DNA of 64,000 bases from an uncultured Clostridia bacterium (GTDB lineage: Bacteria; Bacillota; Clostridia; TANB77; CAG-508). A program made the translations under genes and the position numbers. Below are positions 43,012 through 53,279 of this stretch, piece after piece (the first letter of the stretch is position 1; each line of letters opens with the position of its first letter). Where the stretch lies: NCBI GenBank assembly GCA_934177485.1, contig CAKPPF010000005.1, positions 21,384-85,383 on the forward strand, written 5' to 3'. The notes beneath the pieces were generated by a model that was not told the origin of the DNA, did no database searches, and saw nothing but the letters and a program-made list of their open reading frames with translations.

Positions 43012-43722
43012 TTATATATTTTTATATTTTCTATAAGATACATAAGATGCTAATGCTATTGCTCCAAGTGCTATTACTAATAATATATTTACATCTTCTA
43101 TACCTGTTTGTGGTAATTTTTTAGTGTTAGAATTATTAGACTTGTTAGAATTACTATTAGACTTACCACTATTATTATTGTTTGTATTACTGGAATTATT
43201 GTTACCATTATTAGTATTATTGTTATTATCTTCATTGTTTCCAGCTGTTGTGTCATCAGCTTTAATAGTAACTATTACTGAATCATTAGCAACATTTACA
43301 TTTTCTTGTTGAGAATTTTCATTTACTAATGCTAATGTTACATTTGAAATACTAATCTCAGTTGCTCCTTCAGCTGCATTATCCAAAACCTTAAATGTTA
43401 TTGTATATAATGTTCCTGATTTTGACAAGTTTTCACTGTTTGTTGATACAATTGAGATTTCTTTGCTACCTGATAAATCTGAAAAACCTGTTCCAGCTTT
43501 TTTATTGTCTATTTCTAACTTACTTGTGTCATAGCTAAGATCTGCTTTTAATCCTGTTATGTTTCCATCTGCTGTTCCTGCAAGTGTTATTGTAAAAGTT
43601 TTTCCTTTAAGAACGCTGTCAGAACTTGCACCAAAAGATATATTTCCTGTTGCTGCTTTTACAGTTATAGCCATGGATATAATAAAAATCATTGTTATTA
43701 TTGAAACTAAAACTTTTTTCAT
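43012..43722 (-). CDS. Sortase-anchored cohesin-domain surface protein
   Basis: 236 residues. Signal peptide 1-23 (VLVSIITMIFIISMAITVKA), a cohesin-like domain at about 25-153, an Asn/Ser-only linker at ~160-200, then LPQTG (203-207), a membrane helix and RKYKNI, which is a complete sortase A-type cell-wall anchor. The cohesin call rests on the type I pattern: DSVLKGKTFTITLAG, GLKADLSYDTSKLEI, GTLYTITFKVLDNAAEG and VTLALVNE. Cohesins bind dockerins; the gene immediately upstream on the same strand encodes a giant dockerin-bearing protein, so this is probably its wall receptor (inference). It has its own promoter at 43749-43777. No sortase gene is in the window. Confidence 0.85.
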   Translation of the reverse strand: MKKVLVSIITMIFIISMAITVKAATGNISFGASSDSVLKGKTFTITLAGTADGNITGLKADLSYDTSKLEIDNKKAGTGFSDLSGSKEISIVSTNSENLSKSGTLYTITFKVLDNAAEGATEISISNVTLALVNENSQQENVNVANDSVIVTIKADDTTAGNNEDNNNNTNNGNNNSSNTNNNNSGKSNSNSNKSNNSNTKKLPQTGIEDVNILLVIALGAIALASYVSYRKYKNI

Positions 43723-43748
43723 TTTTTACCTCTCTTTTCTTATTTTAT

Positions 43749-43777
43749 AGTATATACATATTGTTAAATAAAATCAA
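43749..43777 (-). promoter_or_regulatory. Promoter of the cohesin gene
   Basis: On the minus strand TTGATT (43777-43772), 17 bases, TATACT (43754-43749). A GC-rich hairpin GGGGCAAG/CTTGCCCC (43805-43828) lies upstream, between the giant gene and this promoter. Confidence 0.7.
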
Positions 43778-43882
43778 GTTTTTTTTGAATTTTTAGGTAT
43801 CTTCGGGGCAAGTTTTTACGCTTGCCCCAAGCCGGGGAAATCCAAACCCAGCTTTATATAATGTTTTTATTATATACTTTCA

Positions 43883-46800
43883 TTAAAGTTCTTTAATTAT
43901 ACCTAATCTATAATTGTTTATTGCAACTATATCTTGTATAAAATCAATTGTACTATTATTGTTAATGTCTGATGCTAATTTTTGTACAGTTGATAAGCTT
44001 ATTATTCCTATTCTGTAATTATTTGCCATAACTACGTCTTCTAAGAATGTAACTTTACCGTCTCCATTAACATCACCTTTTACTGCAATAATATATTTAG
44101 TTTCTCCATTTAGCAATATTTCACTTCCAGTTTTTAGTTTTCCATCTTCAGTTAAGTTTTTATATTCTGGAGTTACTCCGCAAAGCGCTGTTTTATTCAT
44201 TTTGTCAGTTAATAATTCTTTTGTAGTATTTGGAGAAATTTTTACATATTTTACTCCATTTATTTGTATTATTGCCAAGTCCTCAAATATTATTTCTGGT
44301 TGTCTTATATCTTCTATATTTTCAACAGAAAATTCTACTTTTGTTACTTCTGATGCATTGTTGGCTGTATCTATAGCTTTTGCATATAGTGTATATTTAC
44401 CTGGTTTTGTAGATTTTTCAGATACTTTTATTGATGTATTAAATTCATTTGAGTCTATCCATGTTTTATTATCCCAACTATATGAAATTTTAGCTAGTTC
44501 ATTTGTTTTTATGTTTGCCTCTATTGGCATTCCAACAGTTACAGTTAATGACATGTATTCAAATGTTATTGTTGGTGCTGTTGTATCTACAACAGCTGTA
44601 TTTTCTCCAATTGTTATATTTCCTGCTTTATCTTTTGCCCATACATAGAATGTTCCATCTTTTGTTGTTGAAATTGTATTTGATGAACTCCATTCTACTG
44701 GTACTTCTGTTGTTTTAGTTACCGCATATTCGCTTAATCCAGATAATTCATCATTTGCAGTAATTGTTATGTCATTTCCGTTTACTTCAACTTTTGAAAT
44801 AACTGGTTTAACCTTATCTATGTTTGAAACTTTTATTATTTTTTCTGTTGAGTTTCCGTAAATATCTGTTGCTTTAAATGTATAGTCACCATTTTCTTTT
44901 ATGATTACTTTCATTTTATTTTTTAATATATCTTCACCATTTACAGTTAATGCTGATAAATTATCGTAGCTTATAACATTTAATTCAATGTCCTCATTAG
45001 TCCAGTGTTCAAGATCTCCTTGAACTTCAAATTTTGGCCCTTCAACATTTTCCACAGTATATGTCATCTTTACACTATTTCCGCATATATCTTCTGCTGT
45101 TGCTGTAACTACAGTTGATTTAAATATTTCGGCATTATTCTCATATACAATTCCATCTTCATCATTTGTTAATGTAATTCTTTGATTTTCACTTAAATTA
45201 TATCCAAAGTCTACATATACAATTGATTTTTCTCTTGTAAATTTGATTGTGTTTTCAGCAGCTGGTGCATATATTACTTCTCCATTTTCTCCTTTAAGTT
45301 TATTACTGTTTGCAACTGTAAATGCTTCAGATTTATATATTGTTGTGTTCTCTGCTTTATCTTTTGCTATTACATATATATAATATGTGCCTTCAACTGC
45401 GTTTTCTATTTTTGCTTCTGAGTAATTTTCTATTGTAGTAAAGCTTAATCCAGCATTTTCTTTTATGTTTTCAGGTGTTACATTCTCAACTGATGTATTT
45501 ATGTTTGTAATTGCATATTCAATACTACTTAAGTTTTCATCTTCTACATTTATTATAGATTTTATAGTTGCTTTGTCTTTACCTGTTCCAATAACTAAAT
45601 TTCCACCATTTGTTTCAAGCTTAACAATTGGACTTTCTTTATCTATATTAGTAATTGTAGTTTGATTAAATACTTTGTTTCCTACTTTGTCAGTTGCTTC
45701 TGCATATAGTATTCCGTTTTCAGGAATGCTATATTTTATTTTGTCGCCATCTGTTCCTATTGCGTTTAATTGAACTATATCTTTTGAATTATTTGCCTTA
45801 AATAATACTTTTCTATTATCTGTTAAGCCTTTTCCAAATTCAACTTTTACTTCTAAATCTTTATTTGTATATTCATCATTATAATCAAAGCTTATACTTG
45901 AATAATATACAATATATACTTTATTAGTTATTGTTTGATTACCTGCTAAGTCTGTTGCTTTAATATAAAGTGTGTATTTTCCAGTCTCTTCAAATGTTTT
46001 TGATGGGATAGCAATATCACTTGATGATGAATAATTTTTGACTTCTGTAAATTCTTCTTCATCCCATTTATATTCAACTTTAGATATCTCTTCATTTATT
46101 TCAATATTAGGTCTTATTTCAATTTTTCCAATATTAGTTGGTATTACATACTCTCCGCCATTATATTCAGATATAAATCTTACTAATGGGCAAGTAAAGT
46201 CAATTGTAACTCCATCTAATCTTGCAAATTCATTTAAGTTTCCGGCTCTATCTTCTGCAACTCCATCTTGTAATATTAAAGACTGTACTCCTTCTGTTGT
46301 TGCCTGAACATCAATTGTAAATATATTTTTATCAGTTCTTTTTACATTTATAACGTTTCCATTTGTAACTAGTATTTTATCAACATTAGAAAGGAATATA
46401 TCTTCACTCATTGTTACAATGTATTTTATTGAATTTGCATTTGTTCTGCCAACAGTTATAACTGCGTCTTTTCCTTCTTCTTTTGTATATGTTGCAATTT
46501 CATTATCTCCTACCATCGCAACAATACTTGTTACATAAGGTCTTATTGTATCTGCAATTACATTGCTATTTTCATCTGATGAATTTGCATAATTTGTTTC
46601 AATACTATTTAGTAATTCATTAGCTTTTCCATTTATCTCATCTTTATTTTCGTCTATATAAATTTGTTTAATATCTCTTTCTCTTAATCCATCGCTAACT
46701 TTACCAATTAAAGAAATTATGTTTAATGCACCATTTTCATCTACTATAGTATAACTATATCTTGCAACTTTAATATTTTCAGTATTTTCAATGTCATATT

Positions 46801-49800
46801 TATCATATGAACCATCTAATTCTTTAACTGTATCTCCTAGTCTTATTTTTAATTTAGGTACATTAGTTAGTTTTGTTTGTTCTTCAAATCTTGCAACTAT
46901 TTCAATAACTTTTCCTTTATTGTAGAATCCTATTGGAGTAACAACTTTTATGTCTTTAAATATTGGAGATGTTGTGTCCCCATTACCTAAATCTATTGAC
47001 CAAATATTTCCTGCTCTATCATAAACAGTTCCGCTTATTAGATTTACACTTATGTTTCCAGTTTTATCTATCTTTGTGATATCTTTTTCATATGTTAACT
47101 TTGTTTGTCCATTTTCTTGTTCAACTTTAGGATTTTCTGCAGTGTCTTCTAAGTTTCCATTTATAAATATTCCCATAACAGGTATATATGTCAAATCTGT
47201 TAATGTATTTTCTGACATTGAGTATATTATCTCATTAAACATTCCTTCTGCTTTTATTCCAGTTATTTGTCCATCTTCATTTTTTATATATTCTATATTC
47301 CATTTAGCTGTTCCATCTGTATTTACTGCTACATATGGTGCTGTTGTATCTGCATATATATTTTTTATTATTTGAGCATCTTTTGCAGTATTGCTATTTC
47401 CTGCTGCATCTGCAAATTGACCTTCTGGAACTTCTACCCATAAATATCCATTATCTCCATCTTTTATAGTATATGTATATTCAACGGTTGTACTATTTAC
47501 ATTCCAATCACTTTCATAACTATATTCACTATAGCTTTGTGGTTTTTGGTCCGCATTTTCTGAAAAGCCTACTAAAATTTTTGGTTGTATTTTAGCTGAA
47601 TTTACTTTTTCACTAAAGGTTAATGTTATTTTTATATCATTACCTGCTTTATAATATGGATCTGTTCCTAATATTAATGGGTTTTCAACTGTTGCAGTAA
47701 TACTATCAACATATGGTCTTATTGTGTCAACATTTATTTCATTTCCTGTTTGATTTACTGTTAATGTTGCTATATTTCCAGCAATATCACATACTTGTGC
47801 ATTTTGGACATTTTCAATTTTAACTATTGAAACTATTCCATTATCTCCATTATATGTTAGTTTTCCTTGCTCGTCTTTTTCTTCGCCTCTAATCCTATAT
47901 GTATACACAAGTTTAGTTTTATCTATTTTTCCATTATTTGTTCCGTATTCAGAAAATGACAAAGATATTTCTTCAGAAGCTCCAATTTTAATATTTACTA
48001 TTGGTGCTGTTTTTTCTGTTACATTTTTTATTTCATTGTTTTCTAATACATAAACTTCTTCATCAAATATTGCTTCAACAGCAACAACTGTTTCTGCTTT
48101 ATATATTCCACTAGCTGGTGAAATAATCTTCAATTCTTTTAGATTTGGAGATATTGTATCTGCAATAATTGTGTCTCCATCTAAAGCTCTTTTTGTAACT
48201 ACAGTTTTGTTACCTGCGGCATCTACCACATTTCCTGTAAATCCTTTTACTGAAAGTTCTCCATTGTCGTTATCTGCTAACACATATGTATATATGATTT
48301 TGTTTCCGTCAATCTTTTCTGGTAATTCAACATTATTTTTAGCATTACCACTTTCAGCAAATTTTAAGGCTAAATCTGGAACTTTATCATCAACTAAATT
48401 TATATTTTCGTTAAATGTTGCAATTATTGTTACTTTTTCTCCTGCTTTATAATATCTTTTTACAGAGTCAACTTCACTATTTACTTTAATCTCGTTTTCT
48501 GCATATGCTTCTAGTCCAATTAATATTGCTGCTTGTCTATCAACTCTTATCTCGTTTTCAAATCTTTCATTTGAATGTCCAACGATATCTTTTACTGCAT
48601 CTCTATTAACTATAACTTTTATTGTTCCGTTGCTTCCATCTGCTATGTCATTTTTTACTACTAATGTATATAAAGTTTTATCGTTTTCATCTTGTATTAA
48701 CTCTTTTGGAGTACCATTTATAATTGTTAAATCTTCAATTGTAAATCCAAATACCTCTTCACTCCATTTAAATGAATATTCTATTTCACTTGCATTTGTT
48801 AAGCCATTTTCTATAATCTCATTTGTATCAATATTTTTAGCAGATATTTTTACTGTTGGTGCTGTGGTATCAGTTTTTATTTTTCCAGTATCAATTTCTG
48901 TATTAGAATTATATATAAATAAATTACAATTGTTTATATCTATTGGTGCTATATTTCCAGGTCCAATTGGATTATGTAGGCTTTTATCAGTATCTGGCCA
49001 TTTTGCTACATTTGGCCACATTGTAACATTAGAATACATATACATATTCATTAATTTTGAATTTTTCAAATCCTTTATTGTATATTCATATGTAATAGTA
49101 TTTCCGCTTTCATTTACTTGTTGTGCAGACATATTGATTTTTTCATTAGCTGAAGTTTCAATATAAAGAATTGGAGCTTCATTTTTATTTATTAGTTTTC
49201 CATTATCTCCATTATATAAAGCATTTTTAAATTTTACAATTACTTTAATTTTGTCTCCATCTTCAAAATATGTTGCTTTTTTAAAATCTGTTAATTGTTT
49301 ATCATTTTTATATATCTCATAAGATACTGTATTTATTTCATCTATAGTTTGATCAAGTTTTACTTCTCCATCTGTTATTTCTTTTGGAGTTGCAGCTAAT
49401 AATGATTTGTTTCCTACGATATCTCTAATTTCGATATCTGAAGCATAATCTATAATTACATCTCCATCATCACCATTTTGAATTGTATAAATATATTTCC
49501 ATACAGTTTTTCCATCTTCTTCTGTTATATCTACAAGTCTAGCATTTCCTTTTTTAGAATCTGTTTGGAAGTTATCTTTACCTAAGCCTGAATTTGAGAA
49601 TAATACATTTATTTGAGGTATTGTTTCTTCTGCATTAGGAATTATTTCACTTGCAACTGCTGATATATTTAAATTTGTACCTTTAGTATATACATTGTTT
49701 TCATTAGCTACATCGACACCGACGTTAATAGCTACAGTTGGTGCAACAGTATCAAAATAAATATTAGCCTGTGTTATATCTATATTCTTTTTTTCTTTAT

Positions 49801-51760
49801 CTGTTGTGTAAAATTCTGCTCTATTACTTTCATTTTCATCTTTTTTGTCTATTAATTTCATATATTTCATATGAGAAAAATCAATCTTTTCCTCTAATAT
49901 GTATGAATACTTTGTTTCTTCTAATGTTTTTTTACTAATTTTTATGACTTTAATTTGGTCACCTTTTACGCAGTATGTAGGTTTTGATAAATCCTCTATT
50001 GCTTTATCATTTAATTCAAATTTATATATATATCCATCACCATTATCTATTGCAGTTCTCTTTAATGAAATATTATTAGCTATTATTTCATTTAATTGTT
50101 CAGATTCATTTTCTGCCAAATCTGTCACAGTTCCATTTAGTACTATTAGAGCTTCTCCTCCATCAGCTTCTGATATATCATATTGGTAAACTATTTTTGT
50201 ACTATCTTCTGAAAATGTTTTTGTATATTTTCCTTTTCCTTCTATTCCTCCAAAAGATATTTGTAGGGTTGTATTATCTTTACCAATTTTTTCGCTAAAT
50301 GTTGCCTCAACTGTTATTAAGTTTTCATTTTGATTAGCAACACAATTTATTAATGTTGGTTTTTCTTTGTCTATCCATGTTACATGTAAATCAACTATTT
50401 TACTATTTCCTGCTTTATCAAAGTATGTTATATCTTCTTTTCCGTTTTTATCGAATTCAATTTTGTAAATTTTATTATACTCTTTTGCTGTAGATGTTTT
50501 AACATCTTCATCAAATGTTATAATTGCTGTTACATTTTGATTTGTAGGTTGATCGCTGTTAGGAACATATTCAACTTCACAATTAGGTGCTGTTTTATCT
50601 ATTGTAAAGTAATACTCAGTACATTCGTTATACTTTGAATTTTCTAACATTTTTCCAACATCGGTTAATTTTACTGCATCAGTTGTTATTTTATATGTAA
50701 TTAATTTGTATTCTCCATCATCCTCTAATTCTGGGAAAAACACATTCCCTGTGTTAAATTTTATATAATTGTTTGTATAATAATTTATATCTTTCACTTG
50801 TTTATATAAATTAATTGATGGTTGAACTGATTTTGATATTGCTTCTCTAGCTGATTCCAAGTTAAGGTCATTTATATTCAAGTTTATATCATTAGCATCA
50901 GCAAGTGATTTCATTTCTTCTAAGATTTCATTGTCAGCTGGAAGATTTACTGCAGCATTTAGATACAACTGTACATCATCAGCTGATATTTTTCCATCAA
51001 AATTATAATCTGAAATCATTTTTGCTACTAGTATTCTACTTTTTTCTTCTTCTGTTCTATTTTCATTGCCAATATCTCTATTAAATACATCAATTCCTAG
51101 TCCTAAAGATAGTCTTAAAACAGCTCTTGCATCATTTACTTCTATATTAAATCCTTCCATTATATTATCATCAGAACTTGGATTTAATTCTACAAGAGGG
51201 TTTCCAATATAATAAGGATGTGCTTCGCCGTTATTTGTCTTATATCTTGCTGCTGAATATAGAATTATTTGATAATCTACATTGTTTATCAATCCATCTC
51301 CATTTATATCAGCAACTATTTTTTGCAATGCGGTTAAATCATTTTCTCCTGCTAAATATCCCCATATTAAGGCTGCATCATATTCATTTATTTTTCCATT
51401 ATTATCCACATCACCTAACATATATTTATATGTCAAATTATTCTTTTCATTTGTATAAGTTTCCCATTTGCCTTCTGAATTTCTCCTTTGAAGTTCAACA
51501 TATCTAATGTTGTCATCTCCAGTTTGCGGATAAATATTAATATTTGTATTATAGTATTTTGTTTCATTTTCTGCCGTTGCAAGGTCTTTACCTGTAACGC
51601 TTGTCGCAGACATTTTATTGGTAGCTAATTTTCTTATAGTTAATTCGCTTCCTTTGTAATTAGCCATAATGCCAACTATGAGCATTAATACTACCGCTAT
51701 CGTAGTAACTATAAATGCAATAGTTTTTCTTTTTGAATTTGTTATGATTTTGGATTTCAT
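43883..51760 (-). CDS. Giant secreted Ig-like repeat protein with N- and C-terminal dockerin modules
   Basis: About 2625 residues from ATG 51760 (MKSKIITNSKRKTIAF), 9 bases after AGAGGT; an in-frame ATG at 51877 lies upstream of the promoter. One hydrophobic segment (IAFIVTTIAVVLMLIVGIMA) acts as signal or anchor. Near the N-terminus are dockerin-type calcium loops: DVDNNGKINEYD and DINGDGLINNVD, then a second unit with NDARAVLRLSLGLGID and DYNFDGKISADD. The long middle is a tandem array of Ig-like/bacterial adhesin modules recognisable by DTTAP, KAGxxVxIxxTFxE, YTYTIxDGDNG and DxAGN. The C-terminus is another dockerin (DVNGDGKVTFLED, DINNNSTIDFIQD). No LPXTG and no catalytic motif. Predicted calcium-stiffened extracellular rod docked to the cohesin protein encoded 160 bases downstream. 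Confidence 0.85.
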   Translation of the reverse strand: MKSKIITNSKRKTIAFIVTTIAVVLMLIVGIMANYKGSELTIRKLATNKMSATSVTGKDLATAENETKYYNTNINIYPQTGDDNIRYVELQRRNSEGKWETYTNEKNNLTYKYMLGDVDNNGKINEYDAALIWGYLAGENDLTALQKIVADINGDGLINNVDYQIILYSAARYKTNNGEAHPYYIGNPLVELNPSSDDNIMEGFNIEVNDARAVLRLSLGLGIDVFNRDIGNENRTEEEKSRILVAKMISDYNFDGKISADDVQLYLNAAVNLPADNEILEEMKSLADANDINLNINDLNLESAREAISKSVQPSINLYKQVKDINYYTNNYIKFNTGNVFFPELEDDGEYKLITYKITTDAVKLTDVGKMLENSKYNECTEYYFTIDKTAPNCEVEYVPNSDQPTNQNVTAIITFDEDVKTSTAKEYNKIYKIEFDKNGKEDITYFDKAGNSKIVDLHVTWIDKEKPTLINCVANQNENLITVEATFSEKIGKDNTTLQISFGGIEGKGKYTKTFSEDSTKIVYQYDISEADGGEALIVLNGTVTDLAENESEQLNEIIANNISLKRTAIDNGDGYIYKFELNDKAIEDLSKPTYCVKGDQIKVIKISKKTLEETKYSYILEEKIDFSHMKYMKLIDKKDENESNRAEFYTTDKEKKNIDITQANIYFDTVAPTVAINVGVDVANENNVYTKGTNLNISAVASEIIPNAEETIPQINVLFSNSGLGKDNFQTDSKKGNARLVDITEEDGKTVWKYIYTIQNGDDGDVIIDYASDIEIRDIVGNKSLLAATPKEITDGEVKLDQTIDEINTVSYEIYKNDKQLTDFKKATYFEDGDKIKVIVKFKNALYNGDNGKLINKNEAPILYIETSANEKINMSAQQVNESGNTITYEYTIKDLKNSKLMNMYMYSNVTMWPNVAKWPDTDKSLHNPIGPGNIAPIDINNCNLFIYNSNTEIDTGKIKTDTTAPTVKISAKNIDTNEIIENGLTNASEIEYSFKWSEEVFGFTIEDLTIINGTPKELIQDENDKTLYTLVVKNDIADGSNGTIKVIVNRDAVKDIVGHSNERFENEIRVDRQAAILIGLEAYAENEIKVNSEVDSVKRYYKAGEKVTIIATFNENINLVDDKVPDLALKFAESGNAKNNVELPEKIDGNKIIYTYVLADNDNGELSVKGFTGNVVDAAGNKTVVTKRALDGDTIIADTISPNLKELKIISPASGIYKAETVVAVEAIFDEEVYVLENNEIKNVTEKTAPIVNIKIGASEEISLSFSEYGTNNGKIDKTKLVYTYRIRGEEKDEQGKLTYNGDNGIVSIVKIENVQNAQVCDIAGNIATLTVNQTGNEINVDTIRPYVDSITATVENPLILGTDPYYKAGNDIKITLTFSEKVNSAKIQPKILVGFSENADQKPQSYSEYSYESDWNVNSTTVEYTYTIKDGDNGYLWVEVPEGQFADAAGNSNTAKDAQIIKNIYADTTAPYVAVNTDGTAKWNIEYIKNEDGQITGIKAEGMFNEIIYSMSENTLTDLTYIPVMGIFINGNLEDTAENPKVEQENGQTKLTYEKDITKIDKTGNISVNLISGTVYDRAGNIWSIDLGNGDTTSPIFKDIKVVTPIGFYNKGKVIEIVARFEEQTKLTNVPKLKIRLGDTVKELDGSYDKYDIENTENIKVARYSYTIVDENGALNIISLIGKVSDGLRERDIKQIYIDENKDEINGKANELLNSIETNYANSSDENSNVIADTIRPYVTSIVAMVGDNEIATYTKEEGKDAVITVGRTNANSIKYIVTMSEDIFLSNVDKILVTNGNVINVKRTDKNIFTIDVQATTEGVQSLILQDGVAEDRAGNLNEFARLDGVTIDFTCPLVRFISEYNGGEYVIPTNIGKIEIRPNIEINEEISKVEYKWDEEEFTEVKNYSSSSDIAIPSKTFEETGKYTLYIKATDLAGNQTITNKVYIVYYSSISFDYNDEYTNKDLEVKVEFGKGLTDNRKVLFKANNSKDIVQLNAIGTDGDKIKYSIPENGILYAEATDKVGNKVFNQTTITNIDKESPIVKLETNGGNLVIGTGKDKATIKSIINVEDENLSSIEYAITNINTSVENVTPENIKENAGLSFTTIENYSEAKIENAVEGTYYIYVIAKDKAENTTIYKSEAFTVANSNKLKGENGEVIYAPAAENTIKFTREKSIVYVDFGYNLSENQRITLTNDEDGIVYENNAEIFKSTVVTATAEDICGNSVKMTYTVENVEGPKFEVQGDLEHWTNEDIELNVISYDNLSALTVNGEDILKNKMKVIIKENGDYTFKATDIYGNSTEKIIKVSNIDKVKPVISKVEVNGNDITITANDELSGLSEYAVTKTTEVPVEWSSSNTISTTKDGTFYVWAKDKAGNITIGENTAVVDTTAPTITFEYMSLTVTVGMPIEANIKTNELAKISYSWDNKTWIDSNEFNTSIKVSEKSTKPGKYTLYAKAIDTANNASEVTKVEFSVENIEDIRQPEIIFEDLAIIQINGVKYVKISPNTTKELLTDKMNKTALCGVTPEYKNLTEDGKLKTGSEILLNGETKYIIAVKGDVNGDGKVTFLEDVVMANNYRIGIISLSTVQKLASDINNNSTIDFIQDIVAINNYRLGIIKEL

Positions 51761-51803
51761 AATTTGATACCTCTTTCTTTGAAATATAATTTCACTTAAT
51801 TTT

Positions 51804-51831
51804 ATTATAAAATCTTTTTTAAAAAAATCAA
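51804..51831 (-). promoter_or_regulatory. Promoter of the giant dockerin gene
   Basis: On the minus strand TTGATT (51831-51826), 16 bases, TATAAT (51809-51804), about 44 bases before the start at 51760. It supports that start over the in-frame ATG further upstream. Confidence 0.75.
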
Positions 51832-52060
51832 TACTGAAAATTTTGGTAATTTGTTTTATTACATAAAAATATATCAAATTTTGTTACGGAAGTACTTTGA
51901 GCATATTTTCATATTCTAAATATTAATTTTGTATTACAAATATGTAACAATATTCTTTTCTTTTTATTTAGTTTACATGTTTCAACTTATGTATACTTAT
52001 GTCAGACATAAGATCTGCCAATATATTTTAGATTTGTATTCATTTGCTGAATTATATTTC
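51832..52060. other. Non-coding stretch upstream of the giant dockerin gene
   Basis: AT-rich with no gene recognised. The last ~35 bases (TTGTATT, TTGCTGAATTATATTTC) are the spacer typical of the GGGCAGG repeat family. Confidence 0.5.
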
Positions 52061-52109
52061 GGGCAGGCATGTAGGAATAGTTCTTGTGCCTATCCTTCCT
52101 GCCCCTACA
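52061..52109. repeat. GGGCAGG repeat, copy 8 (long nested form)
   Basis: GGGCAGGCATGTAGGAATAG, TTCTTGTGCC, then CCTGCCCCTACA, preceded by the family spacer. A hairpin AAAAAAGATGAAAC.../GTTTCACCTTTTTT (about 52113-52142) follows and probably ends the AI-2E-family gene's transcript. Confidence 0.85.
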
Positions 52110-52159
52110 ATTAAAAAAGATGAAACGAAGTTTCACCTTTTTTAATTGTTACTATGCTT

Positions 52160-53278
52160 TTATTTATTTATACTTATTTTATAGTCTAAATAATCATTTA
52201 TTAGTAGCTTTAACATTGCCATTATTGGTACAGCTAAAAACATTCCTAATACTCCAAAATATGCTCCTATTAATGTTACAGAGAATATTACAAGCATTGG
52301 ACTAATCTCTAATTTATCCCCTAAAATCTTAGGGTTTATTATGTTTGCGTCTATTTGTTGTAATACTATTACTACTATAGCAAGCCATATAGCCTTTCCA
52401 ATTCCACCGGTACAGATTGTTATAAATATACTTATTGCAACAGCAACAATTGCACCAAAGAATGGAATTAAATTAAATAATCCTATTAAAAATCCTAGTA
52501 AAGCTGCATATTTAACTTTCATAATTGTCATTGCAACTGTTGTAATAATTCCAACAATAACTGCATCTATTATTTGTCCTGATATAAAATTAAAGAATAT
52601 TTCATTTGTTCTTTTTGCATATTTAGATATGGTTAAATATTTTTCTTTTTTGAATATGCTATATGTAAGTTTCTTTAAAAATCCTAAAATTCTTTCTCTA
52701 TCTGCTAAAGTATAAATAGATATTATAAGTGTAACAAAAATGTCAAATATTCCAGATGCAACACTTATAATTCCTTTTATGTAGCCTGTTATACTTTCTG
52801 GACTTAAGTATTTTTCAAAATCAATACTTGAAATTTTATTAATAATTTCTTTTGAATTAATTTTAACCCAGAATGAATCTTCTGGTAAATTGTTTAATCC
52901 ATCTGTTATTGATTTATAGTAACCTGGTAAATTTCCAAGTAAGTCTGATATACTTACTATTATTGGTGGCAATATTACATTTACTAGTATAAATATTATA
53001 ATAGCAATTATTAAATATACAGTGAAAATAGATAATGTTCTTGATTTTTTCTTTAAAAACTTTGATTTTGTTTTTGAAAAACATTCTTCAACTTTTTTAC
53101 ATGGTATGTATAAAATATATGCTATAAGTATGCCTATTATAAATGGCATTAATATTCCCATTAAATTTGATAAAAATGTTCCAATTGCTGAAAAATTATC
53201 TAAAAACTTATATACTATTATTGTTGCTACTGCAAGTGAAAACCAATATAGCCATTCTGTAATATTATTTTTTTTCAT
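52160..53278 (-). CDS. AI-2E family (UPF0118/YtvI-type) membrane protein
   Basis: 372 residues with about eight membrane helices and the family's conserved C-terminal region: GFLIGLFNLIPFFGAIVAVAI, then VVLQQIDANIINPKILG and GVLGMFLAVPIMAMLKLL. Family members include the AI-2 exporter TqsA and Na+/H+ or polyprenyl-related exporters, so the substrate cannot be stated. Its GGAGG ribosome site lies within the last codons of the exonuclease gene, whose TAA overlaps the ATG region, so the two are coupled. Confidence 0.92.
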   Translation of the reverse strand: MKKNNITEWLYWFSLAVATIIVYKFLDNFSAIGTFLSNLMGILMPFIIGILIAYILYIPCKKVEECFSKTKSKFLKKKSRTLSIFTVYLIIAIIIFILVNVILPPIIVSISDLLGNLPGYYKSITDGLNNLPEDSFWVKINSKEIINKISSIDFEKYLSPESITGYIKGIISVASGIFDIFVTLIISIYTLADRERILGFLKKLTYSIFKKEKYLTISKYAKRTNEIFFNFISGQIIDAVIVGIITTVAMTIMKVKYAALLGFLIGLFNLIPFFGAIVAVAISIFITICTGGIGKAIWLAIVVIVLQQIDANIINPKILGDKLEISPMLVIFSVTLIGAYFGVLGMFLAVPIMAMLKLLINDYLDYKISINK

Positions 53279-53279
53279 T

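Noticed and set aside
43805..43828. GGGGCAAG/CTTGCCCC hairpin as the terminator of the giant dockerin gene
   Set aside because: The stem is strong but no T run follows on the minus strand; it is left as a possible processing site only.
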